DNA of 44,850 nt, from positions 1 through 44,850 of the forward strand of contig JBFWPF010000014.1 of assembly GCA_050250135.1 (NCBI GenBank), given 5' to 3'. The notes below the pieces were generated by a model. It saw only the letters and a program-made list of their open reading frames with translations, was not told the origin of the DNA and did not search any database. Source of the stretch: JBFWPF01 sp050250135 (lineage in GTDB: Bacteria > Chlamydiota > Chlamydiia > Chlamydiales > JAFEGQ01). Positions within the stretch are counted from its first letter, which is position 1. Each line of letters begins with the position of its first letter. Below, piece by piece: positions 13,922 to 22,584 of this stretch. A program made the translations under genes and the position numbers.

Positions 13922-16297
13922 TTGGCTAAGAATCTTAAGCTCAACATCAAGAATGCACAGATCGCTAAGGCGCTTAATGTTAAGGGCTTAAAGGAAAAAC
14001 TAGCGAGCAAGGGGGAGAAGGAGGAGCCGGCCAAGAAGAGGGCGGAAGAGCCCGCTGAGGCCGAGGCCCCCCAAAAGCGGCGGGTCCGGGCACGGACCAA
14101 GTCGGCCTTTACCGCCGAAGGGCGGCAAGCAATCGAGGAGGCCTCCCCTCCCCCCCCACCCGAGCCCGAAAGTGAGGTGGAGGAGGAGGTAGCGGCGCCC
14201 CCTGTTGTTGAGGAGGTCGAGGAGGAGACGGCGACCCCTGCTCCCCGCGTTGGGGAGATCAAGCAAGCTAAGGCACCCCCTCCTAAGCCGAAGGCAGCGC
14301 CCCCCACCCCACCCCCTCCACAAGAGGAGGCGGCGGGCGATTTGCGAGGGAAGGCGAAGGGGGCCAAGGAGTTTCGCGACTTTAAGCCCAAGCGCCCCGC
14401 CATGAAGGCCTTTGACTCGCGAGACCGATATGGACTCAGCGCTGGGGAAGAGGAGGGGTGGCGGCGTAGGCGCCCCCGCAAGTCTAAAGGGGGCAGGCCG
14501 ATCGATCTTGAGAAGACGATTCGCCCGACCGAGCTCTCCATCCGCCTCCCCATCTCGGTCAAGGACTTGGCCTCTGCGATGAAGCTTAAGGCCTCGGAGC
14601 TGATCACCAAGCTCTTTATGCAGGGGGTTACCCGAACCCTGAACGACCTCCTCGACGACGAGACAACGGTCCAGCTTCTTGGCCACGAGTTTGGGTGTGA
14701 GATCACCATCGACACCTCCGAGGCAGAGAGGATTCGGATCACCGATAAGACGATCCGCGAGGAGATCGCTGAGGTCGAAGAGGAGAAGTTGGTCATCAGA
14801 GCCCCTGTAGTCACCTTTATGGGCCACGTCGACCACGGGAAGACTAGCCTTATCGATCGGATCCGCTCGAGCAACGTCGCCGCCGGCGAGGCAGGGGCGA
14901 TCACCCAGCACATGGGAGCCTTCCGCTGTGAGACCAAGGTGGGGCCGATCACCATCCTCGACACCCCGGGCCACGAGGCCTTTACCGCTATGCGGGCACG
15001 CGGGGCCGAAGTGACCGATGTGGTTGTCCTCGTCGTCGCTGGCGATGAGGGGATTAAGGCGCAGACGCTGGAGGCGATCCAACACGCCCGAGCAGCAGGG
15101 GTCACCATCGTGGTCGCCATCAATAAGTGTGACAAGCCTGCCTTCAATGCCGAAAACGTCTACCGGCAACTCTCCGAGGCCGAACTCCTCCCCGAAAAAT
15201 GGGGCGGCAGCATCGTGACGGTCAACTGCTCGGCCCAGACGGGCGAGGGGATCGATGAGCTCCTCGAAATGATCGCCCTCCAGGCGGAGGTTCTCGAGCT
15301 TAAAGCCAATCCCCACACCCGAGCTCGGGGTACCGTCCTCGAGTCAGAGATGCACACCGGCCTCGGCGCAGTGGCCACGATCCTTGTCCAGAACGGCTCC
15401 CTGCGCCAGGGAGATGCGCTGGTCTTCGGCGACCTCTGGGGAAGGGCCCGCACGATGCAGGATGAGCATGGCGCCTCCCTACGAGAGGCTGGCCCCTCCT
15501 ACCCCGTTGCGATTACCGGCCTTTCAGGCCTCCCCGAAGCGGGGAGCGAGTTTATCGTAGTCGAAAGCGAAAAGGTGGCACGGGAGATCGCCGAAGCGAG
15601 AAGCGAAGAGAGCCGGCAGAAGCGCCTTGCCCACCGCAAGCGGGCGACGACCGAGTCTTTCCTGCAGCAAGGGACCGAGGAGAAGAAGATCCTCAACCTG
15701 GTCATCCGAGCCGACGTTCAGGGCTCTTTGGAGGCCCTCAAGGCCTCGCTCGCCAAGATCGAATCGGACAAGGCCTCTCTCGAGGTGATCTTCTCCGGTG
15801 TAGGTGCGATCTCCGAATCGGATGTGCAGCTTGCCATGGCGTCGGGTGCCGTTATCCTTGGGTTCCATACTCAGGTGGAGAGCCACGCCGAGCCTCTCAT
15901 CAAGCAACACAAGATTGAGGTCCGCCTCCACGATGTGATCTACCACGCCATCGACGAGGTGAAGGCGATTATGACCGGCACCCTCGACAAGATTGCTGAA
16001 GAGGAGGAGCGGGGCGTTGCCGAAATCCGAGCGGTCTTCAAGGCCTCTCAGCTTGGAAAGATCGCCGGCTGCTTGGTCACCGAAGGGACGATCCACCGCA
16101 ACCACAAGATCCGCCTTGTCCGCAACGGGGAGGTAGTCTGGAAGGGGTCGCTCGCCTCGATTAAGCGGGAGGCCGACGATGTCCGCGAAGTGAAGGCGGG
16201 AGTCGAGTGTGGTATCCTTCTTGCCGGTCAAAACGATATCGCCGTCGGCGACCTGATCCAGGCCTACGAGGTCGTCTACAAAGCTCAAGAGCTATGA
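13922..16297 (+). CDS. infB: Translation initiation factor IF-2
   Basis: This is a 791-residue IF-2. The N-terminal 180 residues are a variable region rich in Ala, Pro, Glu and Lys; then comes the IF2_N region. The G domain starts with GHVDHGKTS at residues 301-308, followed by DTPGHEAF and NKCDKP; domains II-IV follow. It places initiator tRNA on the 30S subunit using GTP. The start is TTG at 13922, preceded by AGTAGGACG; the N-terminal KNLKLNIKNAQIAKAL matches the start of chlamydial IF-2, which supports this start. It lies 6 nt after nusA. Confidence 0.96.
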   Translation: MAKNLKLNIKNAQIAKALNVKGLKEKLASKGEKEEPAKKRAEEPAEAEAPQKRRVRARTKSAFTAEGRQAIEEASPPPPPEPESEVEEEVAAPPVVEEVEEETATPAPRVGEIKQAKAPPPKPKAAPPTPPPPQEEAAGDLRGKAKGAKEFRDFKPKRPAMKAFDSRDRYGLSAGEEEGWRRRRPRKSKGGRPIDLEKTIRPTELSIRLPISVKDLASAMKLKASELITKLFMQGVTRTLNDLLDDETTVQLLGHEFGCEITIDTSEAERIRITDKTIREEIAEVEEEKLVIRAPVVTFMGHVDHGKTSLIDRIRSSNVAAGEAGAITQHMGAFRCETKVGPITILDTPGHEAFTAMRARGAEVTDVVVLVVAGDEGIKAQTLEAIQHARAAGVTIVVAINKCDKPAFNAENVYRQLSEAELLPEKWGGSIVTVNCSAQTGEGIDELLEMIALQAEVLELKANPHTRARGTVLESEMHTGLGAVATILVQNGSLRQGDALVFGDLWGRARTMQDEHGASLREAGPSYPVAITGLSGLPEAGSEFIVVESEKVAREIAEARSEESRQKRLAHRKRATTESFLQQGTEEKKILNLVIRADVQGSLEALKASLAKIESDKASLEVIFSGVGAISESDVQLAMASGAVILGFHTQVESHAEPLIKQHKIEVRLHDVIYHAIDEVKAIMTGTLDKIAEEEERGVAEIRAVFKASQLGKIAGCLVTEGTIHRNHKIRLVRNGEVVWKGSLASIKREADDVREVKAGVECGILLAGQNDIAVGDLIQAYEVVYKAQEL

Positions 16298-16311
16298 ACC
16301 TAGCGTACGTG

Positions 16312-16456
16312 TTCACGAGGGGGAGTCCTCTCACTAGGGGATGCGGGTTGCAAAGACCTCAGCTTAAAGGAGGAGCTCATAGCCATAGCTATGGGCGACG
16401 ACTGCAAGTTGAGAGATTTGCGACCCCCTCCCATAGGGAGAGGGCTACTCCCGTGA
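16312..16456. repeat. About 145-bp imperfect palindrome between infB and rbfA
   Basis: The two halves pair almost end to end: TTCACG near 16312 with CGTGAA near 16451, then AGTCCTCTCACTA with TAGGGAGAGGGCTACT, GGGTTGCAAA with TTTGCGACCCCC, and CATAGC with GCTATG at the centre. It lies inside an otherwise tightly packed operon and would form a long hairpin in the infB-rbfA transcript. The central CATAGC/GCTATGGGCGACGA block resembles part of the rpsA-nusA element. Confidence 0.65.
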
Positions 16457-16460
16457 ATAT

Positions 16461-16859
16461 ATGCAACCGATCCGGCAACTCATGAATAGGCGCCTTCTCC
16501 GCCTCAATTCCCTCCTCCGCGAAGTGATATCTGATGTGATCCGCAAAGAGGTGCGAGATCCGAGCGTCCATCCCCTCTTCACCATCACCCGCGTCGAGGT
16601 AACCAAGGATCTCGAAATGGCTAAGGTCTTTGTGAGCGTCATCGGCGAGGATGCAGAGCGCAAAATGACCGTCGACGCCCTAAATCGGGGAGCCGGCTTC
16701 ATCGCCGTCGCCTCAAGCAAGCAGGTCGTTATCCGCACCTTCCCCAAGCTAGTCTTCTACGTTGACGACACCGCCGAAAAGCAGGCCCATATCATCAAGA
16801 TCGCGAATGCCCTCCAGGAGGAGCGACAGGCTCGAGGGGGAGATGATGAAAACGGGTGA
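16461..16859 (+). CDS. rbfA: Ribosome-binding factor A
   Basis: The 132-residue protein matches RbfA: NRRLLRLNSLLREVISDVIRK-like N-terminal helix, RDPSVHPLFTITRVEVT, MAKVFVSVIG and a C-terminal PKLVFYVDD strand. RbfA is a KH-fold factor needed for 16S rRNA 5'-end processing and cold adaptation. The ATG at 16461 directly follows the palindromic element, and no strong ribosome site is seen; an internal ATG at residue 8 is also possible. The 3' end overlaps truB. Confidence 0.92.
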   Translation: MQPIRQLMNRRLLRLNSLLREVISDVIRKEVRDPSVHPLFTITRVEVTKDLEMAKVFVSVIGEDAERKMTVDALNRGAGFIAVASSKQVVIRTFPKLVFYVDDTAEKQAHIIKIANALQEERQARGGDDENG

Positions 16860-17529
16860 AGGGCTCCTCTTAGTCGACAAGCCGCGGGGCGCTACCTCCT
16901 TCACCCTCGTCCGTCTCTTGCGCCGCCTCACCAACATCCGCACCATCGGCCACGCCGGCACCCTCGACCCCTTTGCCACCGGCGTTATGGTGATGCTGAT
17001 CGGACGCCCCTACACCCGCCTCTCGAATCAGTTCCTCGAACAAGACAAGGACTACGAAGCGGTCATCGAACTGGGAAAGACCACCGACACCTACGACTGC
17101 GACGGACAAGTTCTCACCACCTCCGACAAGGTCCCCTCCCCAACCGAAGTGGAGGCGGCGCTTTGCCGCTTTCAAGGGACCGTGCTCCAAACTCCTCCGA
17201 TGTACTCGGCCAAGAAACAGGGGGGAAAGAAGCTCTACGAATTGGCGAGGAAGGGGATCGAGGTGGAGCGCCCTCCCCGCCCCGTGTCCCTTCATACCAC
17301 CCTACTCGACTACACCTATCCCCTAATCCGCCTTCACGTTAAATGCAGCAAGGGGACCTACGTCCGCTCCATCGCCTTTGACCTGGGTGAGCAGCTCGGG
17401 TGTGGCGGCTACCTGAGGGAGCTTGTCCGCCTCCGCAGTGGCCCCTTTCGCCTGGAGGAGTGCTTAAATGGAGCCCGTCTCGAGGAGGCGGGATTCGACC
17501 TCTCTCCCTACCTCAGGAAAGAGGGATGA
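16846..17529 (+). CDS. truB: tRNA pseudouridine(55) synthase TruB
   Basis: The 227-residue product has the TruB core: LLLVDKPRGATSF, then GHAGTLDPFATGVM, which holds the catalytic Asp, and KDYEAVIELGKTTDTYD and CSKGTYVRSIAFDLG. It isomerises U55 in the tRNA T-arm. It is short, as chlamydial TruB proteins are, lacking most of the C-terminal PUA region. ATG codons at 16843 and 16846 are both possible; the second lies 5 nt after GAGGGGG. It overlaps rbfA by 14 nt and its TGA overlaps the ribF ATG. Confidence 0.94.
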   Translation: MKTGEGLLLVDKPRGATSFTLVRLLRRLTNIRTIGHAGTLDPFATGVMVMLIGRPYTRLSNQFLEQDKDYEAVIELGKTTDTYDCDGQVLTTSDKVPSPTEVEAALCRFQGTVLQTPPMYSAKKQGGKKLYELARKGIEVERPPRPVSLHTTLLDYTYPLIRLHVKCSKGTYVRSIAFDLGEQLGCGGYLRELVRLRSGPFRLEECLNGARLEEAGFDLSPYLRKEG

Positions 17530-18380
17530 CACCCCTGATTGCGCTTACCATTGGCTTTTTTGACGGGGTCCACCTCGGCCACCAGGCCCTCTTTAGGCGA
17601 CTCTCTGAACTAGGCGAACCGGTCTGCCTTACCTTTGAAAACCACCCGCTCAGCGTGATCAGTGGCGCCCCCCCTCCCCTCCTCACCCCCACCCCCGAGC
17701 GGCTAAGGCGCATAAAAGAACAGGTCAGCCGGGTGATCTCCCTCCCCTTCACCCCCGAACTCGCCGAAATGGGGGCCGAATCCTTCATCGCGATGATCCG
17801 AAAGGAGCTCCCCTTTCGCCACCTCCTTCTCGGCCATGATGGCCGACTCGGTAAAAACCGGGAGGGGACGCCGGAGGTCCTTAGGGCCATTGGCGAGCGG
17901 GAGGGATTCACCGTCGAGTACCTGGCACCGGTGGGAGGGAAGAGCCCCGTCTCAAGCGGGAGGATCCGCCGGGCCGTTGGAGCGGGCGAGCTAGCGCTTG
18001 CAGAGAGCCTCCTTGGCCGCCCCTACACCCTTACGGGTGAGGTGATCCACGGCCCGGGCGAGGGGAGGCGGATCGGCTTCCCCACCGCCAATGTCGACCC
18101 CGCCCACCAGCTCCTCCCCCCCTTCGGCGTCTATGTCGTCACCGTCGGGGAGACAAAAGGGGTCGCCAACCTCGGCGTCGCCCCCACCCTCCACCAGCAC
18201 CGCAGACCCCTCCTTGAGGTCCACCTATTCGATACCTGCGAGGATCTCTACGGCAGAGAGCTCACCGTAAGCCTCCACCACTTCCTCAGGCCTGAGCGAA
18301 CCTTCGCCTCTCCCGAGGCCCTCAAGAGCCAGATTGCGGCCGACATTTCTGAGGCCCATTCCTTCTTCAAAAAAATGTAA
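17526..18380 (+). CDS. ribF: Bifunctional riboflavin kinase / FAD synthetase
   Basis: The 284-residue protein has an N-terminal FAD synthetase (nucleotidyltransferase) domain, with IGFFDGVHLGHQALFRRL near residue 10 and LLLGHDGRLGKNREG near 105, and a C-terminal riboflavin kinase domain with GEGRRIGFPTANVD near 180. It converts riboflavin to FMN and then FAD. The ATG at 17526 overlaps the truB stop (ATGA) and gives the family start. It is the last gene of the conserved translation block. Confidence 0.95.
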   Translation: MTPLIALTIGFFDGVHLGHQALFRRLSELGEPVCLTFENHPLSVISGAPPPLLTPTPERLRRIKEQVSRVISLPFTPELAEMGAESFIAMIRKELPFRHLLLGHDGRLGKNREGTPEVLRAIGEREGFTVEYLAPVGGKSPVSSGRIRRAVGAGELALAESLLGRPYTLTGEVIHGPGEGRRIGFPTANVDPAHQLLPPFGVYVVTVGETKGVANLGVAPTLHQHRRPLLEVHLFDTCEDLYGRELTVSLHHFLRPERTFASPEALKSQIAADISEAHSFFKKM

Positions 18381-18420
18381 AGATCCCGTAGAATAGGAAG
18401 GGATACATTTGGAGGACTCC

Positions 18421-19989
18421 ATGAAAAGGGCAATTCTGTTAGCCTGTATCGCCACTGCCATCATTGGATGCCAAAAGAAGGAGTCTCTTCCTGTGAAGCC
18501 GAAGCAGAGTCTCACTCTAGCCTTTACGGGCGATCCCCGCTCACTCGATCCCCTCGTCGGAATCGATGACCCCTCTTGCCAGATCCTCGACATGATTGGA
18601 GAGGGACTCTATCGGATGGGCCCCGGAGGGAAACTCACCCCCGGCCTTGCCACCTCCCACACCGTTTCGCCCGATGGCCTCACCTACACCTTCACCCTCC
18701 GCAAGAGCACCTGGTCCAATGGCGATCCCCTTACCGCCCATGACGTCGAGGCCTCCTGGAAACGGGCTGCCCGCCCCGAACATGCCCTCGGCGCCTATTA
18801 TCTGGCCGCGATTGAGAATCTTCAAGACGCACTCGAGGGGCGGGCCTCTGCCGACACCATCGGGGTCAAAGCGCTCGATGAAACGACCCTTCGGGTCCGC
18901 CTAAAGCACCCCCTTCCCACCTTTCCGGAGATGACGGCCATGTCGGCCTATTTTCCGGTCCACAGGAATGCTCGGGAGGGGATTTGCCCCAATCTCCCGA
19001 TCACCAACGGCCCCTTCGTCCTCACTGTCAATGCACCCCACGACCGGATTGTGGTGAAAAAGAATGCCCGCTACTGGGACCAGCAGTCGGTAAACCTTGA
19101 GCAGATCGAAGTGGTGATCGTCCCCGACATCAATACCCAGGCCAGCCTTTTTGAGCGCGGGGAGCTCGACTGGTTTGGGGCCCCCTTCACCTACCTCCCC
19201 AACCACATGATCCCCGCACTCGACAAGCGGTATGGGATCCACGAGTGCGCATCCAGTGAGGTGGCCTGGATCTTTGTGAACACCCAGGCTCCCCCCTTCA
19301 ACAATGCCAAGATGCGGCGGGCCTTTGCCTACGCGACCAACCGGGGAGCCATCTCTTCCAATCTCCTCAACAAACTCGCCCACCCCAACCAGGCCCTCCT
19401 CCCCAGGTCGATGGCGCTAACTCGCACCCCCTATTTTGAGGATGGGAACATCGTCCGAGCCCAACAGCTCTTTCACGAGGCCCTAGAGGAGATGGGGATG
19501 AGCGCCGACCAGCTCCCTCCCATCACCCTCTATAGCCGCAACTGCGACCTGAAGCACCAGATCAACCAGGCCCTCCAGGCCCAGTGGCAGGCCGCTTTTG
19601 GGATCCCGATCGAGCTCCGCAGGGAGGAGTGGAATGTCTACTACGAGCGGATCAGCCGCGGGGAATATCAGCTAGGGGCCATGAGTTGGGTCACCTCGAT
19701 CGATGACCCTATCTGGTTCCTCCAAGTTTTCGATGCCCGGGATATCGGCGTTAACCGGACCCGCTGGGAAAACACAGCCTACTCCGATCTCCTTGCCAAG
19801 TCTCAAAAGGTGGTCGAAATGGCCGACCGGCAGGCGCTGATGCAGCAAGCTGAGGCGCTCTTGATGGAGGAGATGCCGGTCATCCCTCTCTTTAGCATCC
19901 GCGACGCCTACCTAAAGAGGGAGGGCCTTGAGGGGGTTTTCCTGAGCAACCTCAGCCAAGTCGACTTCAAATGGGCTAGGTGGGAGTAG
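18421..19989 (+). CDS. oppA: Oligopeptide ABC transporter substrate-binding lipoprotein
   Basis: The 522-residue protein starts with a lipoprotein signal peptide, MKRAILLACIATAIIGC, so Cys17 is the likely lipidated residue. The mature part is an SBP_bac_5 domain: DPRSLDPLVGIDD, then GLATSHTVSPDGLTYTFTLR and WSNGDPLTAHDV near residue 100. It would bind peptides for an Opp importer; permease and ATPase genes are not in this window, as is common for scattered chlamydial oppA copies. GGAGG lies 5 nt before the ATG; the frame opens slightly upstream with TTG but that codon is part of the ribosome site. It overlaps the convergent gene by 14 nt. Confidence 0.92.
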   Translation: MKRAILLACIATAIIGCQKKESLPVKPKQSLTLAFTGDPRSLDPLVGIDDPSCQILDMIGEGLYRMGPGGKLTPGLATSHTVSPDGLTYTFTLRKSTWSNGDPLTAHDVEASWKRAARPEHALGAYYLAAIENLQDALEGRASADTIGVKALDETTLRVRLKHPLPTFPEMTAMSAYFPVHRNAREGICPNLPITNGPFVLTVNAPHDRIVVKKNARYWDQQSVNLEQIEVVIVPDINTQASLFERGELDWFGAPFTYLPNHMIPALDKRYGIHECASSEVAWIFVNTQAPPFNNAKMRRAFAYATNRGAISSNLLNKLAHPNQALLPRSMALTRTPYFEDGNIVRAQQLFHEALEEMGMSADQLPPITLYSRNCDLKHQINQALQAQWQAAFGIPIELRREEWNVYYERISRGEYQLGAMSWVTSIDDPIWFLQVFDARDIGVNRTRWENTAYSDLLAKSQKVVEMADRQALMQQAEALLMEEMPVIPLFSIRDAYLKREGLEGVFLSNLSQVDFKWARWE

Positions 19990-21097
19990 ACGTTCGCCCG
20001 AAGTAGCGCCGCCCCATCCAGAAGGCTAAGAAAGTAGCAGAGGCCCAAAGGAGGTGGTGCGGTGCGCCAGGCTCAGGGGGCTGCGCTGACTCAACCACTG
20101 AGGCATCTGCTGGAATGAGAGGTACACTAGGGGCCGACTTCCCCTCGGCCTCTGCCTGAGAGGGGGGCGGGGCTAGCTGGAGCTGAGAGAGCCTCTCCTC
20201 CTCCGGGGTGAAGGGCGTTAGCTTACCGATCCACTCCTCGTACTGGGTAAAGCTACCCTCTACCCATGAGAGCTTCTTGCCCTTTAGCACACCCAGATCG
20301 AATTTGGAACTGATCCAGGTGTCAGTTTCCACCCTCTTCAGAAAATCGGTAAAGACCGCTTCCAGCACCTTGGGGCCCCGCTGCTTAATCGTCTCCATGT
20401 GCTCAGGAAAGCGGATCAGGGCTTGATAGAGGGCAAGGGGATCCATCATCATCGTTAGGAAGAGCTCGTAGTAGGCCTGTCCAAGCTCAATCTTCTCAGC
20501 CGTCTGGTCAAATGCCTTTGTCACTACCTCAACCTTGTCCTGCACGTAAGTGGGGGCCTCCCGAGCCGCAAACAGAGCTCCGATTGATAGCCGAGACCCA
20601 TAGAACAGAGTGAAGCTGGCGAGCCTTCGAGGGCTTAGGTCTCCCAAAGAGGGGGCGGGAGGAAGTCGTAATGACTTAGGCGTTAGTTGACTGTGTCGCT
20701 TCCGCTCATACTCCTGGCGACTCTTGTGGACCTCGATCGCCTTGTCGTAACACTCAATGGAGAGGGCGGCTACCGCCACAATCCAGACAGGTAGCAATAG
20801 GGCCTCCTTGCTTGGGATGAGCCGGCCCATTATGGGGATGTTCTTAGCTTCGTCGACGAGCTCTCCCATCTCCATCAAGTAGCTGCAGAGGATATAGTGG
20901 GAGTACCAGCGCCGAGGATTCGAGTAGAAGAGGTCGTAACGGCTACGCTCCAGTCTCCACTTGAAGTGGGTGTACCCCACCTTATTATGAAACAGCATCG
21001 GGGTAGCCAAAGAAACCAGGTCTAGCTTATCAGGATTGTACCACCTCTGCGCAGCAGAGACCGGGTTTTCCGAGATGGGGCTTGCTTTAATGTCCAT
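19976..21097 (-). CDS. Lineage-specific hypothetical protein with hydrophobic segments
   Basis: This 373-residue protein is not recognised. A hydrophobic helix lies at about residues 100-116 (LLPVWIVAVAALSIE). A weaker one follows around 160-180, and the C terminus carries LLWASATFLAFWMGRRYF before a short basic tail, resembling a tail anchor. Between them are charged helical stretches and a Pro/Ala-rich linker (about residues 300-345). GGGAGG lies 6 nt before the ATG at 21097. It shares strand with the LRR-like gene at 21151-22584 after a 53-bp gap. The protein could be membrane-associated; no enzyme motif is visible. Confidence 0.7.
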   Translation of the reverse strand: MDIKASPISENPVSAAQRWYNPDKLDLVSLATPMLFHNKVGYTHFKWRLERSRYDLFYSNPRRWYSHYILCSYLMEMGELVDEAKNIPIMGRLIPSKEALLLPVWIVAVAALSIECYDKAIEVHKSRQEYERKRHSQLTPKSLRLPPAPSLGDLSPRRLASFTLFYGSRLSIGALFAAREAPTYVQDKVEVVTKAFDQTAEKIELGQAYYELFLTMMMDPLALYQALIRFPEHMETIKQRGPKVLEAVFTDFLKRVETDTWISSKFDLGVLKGKKLSWVEGSFTQYEEWIGKLTPFTPEEERLSQLQLAPPPSQAEAEGKSAPSVPLIPADASVVESAQPPEPGAPHHLLWASATFLAFWMGRRYFGRTSTPT

Positions 21098-21150
21098 GGG
21101 CAACCTCCCGCCCTCACACCATTACCTCTTAACGTTTTTTTTGCAAGAAA

Positions 21151-22584
21151 TCAGTAGCGAGCGTCGAAGGTGACCCGCTCTGCTGTGAGCGCCTTTCCCA
21201 GCTCCTTCTGCTCCAGAGGATCGGACTTTCCCTTCACATAGACCAGGAAGGTCTTGTCAAGCTCCTCCAGATGCTCTAGACGAAGGAGGGCCGCCTTGAA
21301 ATTCCCGATCTTTACCTTCTTGATCTCATGGTGACCCGTGATCCACTCGATTTCGCGAAAGAGGAGCCGCTTCCCATCCTTAACCTTGAGCTCTTTGAGT
21401 ACCGAGAGCCCCTTTAGCGCCTCATCGGCCCCAACGCCCCAGGTGGCCATCGTCACTTTGGTGAGGTATTGGCATCGGCTTAAGGGATTTTCACCGTGCG
21501 GACTGGGGAAGGTGGGGAGGGAGAGGCTCTCCAGCTTTTCGGGGAGGGTAAGGAGGTCGGTGTGGGGCGTTGCATTGTCGATGCTCAGTTCGGTGATCGG
21601 AAGCTGCACCACCCTCTTCATCGCCTCTCCAGTGACGAGCTGAAGGTGGAGGGACTGCACCGTTTTGAGCCCCTCTACCTTCTGAGGAAGGGTGAGTAGG
21701 GTAAGGCGCTTGGTCTTCGGCGGAAGGGTCACCTCGGAGAGGACACTATTCTTCAAAGAGAGGGTTTTGAGGCTCTGCAGTTCCGCTAGGGGGGCCTCTT
21801 TTCCCACCAGTGAGAGCCTTTTCAGGTGAGGTCCCACAAGCTTCCAGTCGACCCCTTCGCCATTGCACCCCTTTATGCCCCGCGCTAGCGACTCCGCAAT
21901 CCCCTTTTCTTCCCACCCCCTCCACGCCCGAATCCCCGAAAAGTAGGCGCCGGCTGCGGCCGAAGCAAAGGTAGTTCCTAGCGCCGTCGGCAAAGCAACC
22001 GTAAGCCCCCACCGCCGCCAGAGAAGCACAGCGATCATGAGGAGGCTTCCTACCCCCACGCCCATCGCCACCCGCCCCAAGAGGAGGTAGCGCTCCCGCT
22101 CCCCCTTCAGAGCAGCACCCCGTTTCGCCAGCAGCTTGAAATTGGCCGAAACACTCCCTTGAGCATATTTGAGACCGATGGGGGCAAGCGAGCCATATTC
22201 TCCAAAAAGGTGGGCCCCATGCTCAGGGAGGTTCTCCGAAACCCCCTTGGTGGTGCTCCCCTTTAGCTCCTTCGCAAAGCGCTCCCTTAGCTTTTTGCTC
22301 GCCGATTCCGCGCGATCCTGAGCCCACCGGAGGCGAGCATGAGCGATCCCCTGTAAGAGTAGGGCTCCAATGGTCAGATAGGAGGCGCGGATGATCCGGA
22401 CCGAGTCGAGAGCCCTCAGCCCATTGCTCAGCAATCGTCCCCCACCCAGGTGGAGCAAGATCGCCGCTGCCGCACACAGCTTGTACTCGGTCAGCCGCCC
22501 GTCTGCCTCGGCCGCCGCCCCTTTTACCTTCGCGGCGACCTTCTGAAATTTCCCATACCCGACATCACGGACTTGCACCGGCAT
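21151..22584 (-). CDS. Membrane protein with leucine-rich-repeat-like C terminus
   Basis: The 477-residue protein has hydrophobic stretches near residues 36-48 and 66-80, then a strongly bilobed pair at about 166-189 and 192-216 (RVAMGVGVGSLLMIAVLLW, then a short RRWG turn and TVALPTALG). The C-terminal half (about 253-440) has irregular leucine-rich repeats, e.g. LKRLSLVGKE, LKTLSLKNSV, LESLSLPTFP and LKELKVKDGK. LRR plus bilobed hydrophobic segments suggests a membrane-anchored interaction protein, possibly in the inclusion membrane; this is inference. GGAGGGG lies 4 nt before the ATG at 22584, and the gene overlaps the methyltransferase by 20 nt. Confidence 0.75.
   Translation of the reverse strand: MPVQVRDVGYGKFQKVAAKVKGAAAEADGRLTEYKLCAAAAILLHLGGGRLLSNGLRALDSVRIIRASYLTIGALLLQGIAHARLRWAQDRAESASKKLRERFAKELKGSTTKGVSENLPEHGAHLFGEYGSLAPIGLKYAQGSVSANFKLLAKRGAALKGERERYLLLGRVAMGVGVGSLLMIAVLLWRRWGLTVALPTALGTTFASAAAGAYFSGIRAWRGWEEKGIAESLARGIKGCNGEGVDWKLVGPHLKRLSLVGKEAPLAELQSLKTLSLKNSVLSEVTLPPKTKRLTLLTLPQKVEGLKTVQSLHLQLVTGEAMKRVVQLPITELSIDNATPHTDLLTLPEKLESLSLPTFPSPHGENPLSRCQYLTKVTMATWGVGADEALKGLSVLKELKVKDGKRLLFREIEWITGHHEIKKVKIGNFKAALLRLEHLEELDKTFLVYVKGKSDPLEQKELGKALTAERVTFDARY

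Noticed and set aside
13765..15147. 460-codon open frame on the minus strand opposite nusA/infB
   Set aside because: It is antisense to infB and nusA, which match their families throughout. Its Ser/Arg-rich, repeat-free translation is what GC-rich coding DNA gives in the opposite frame.
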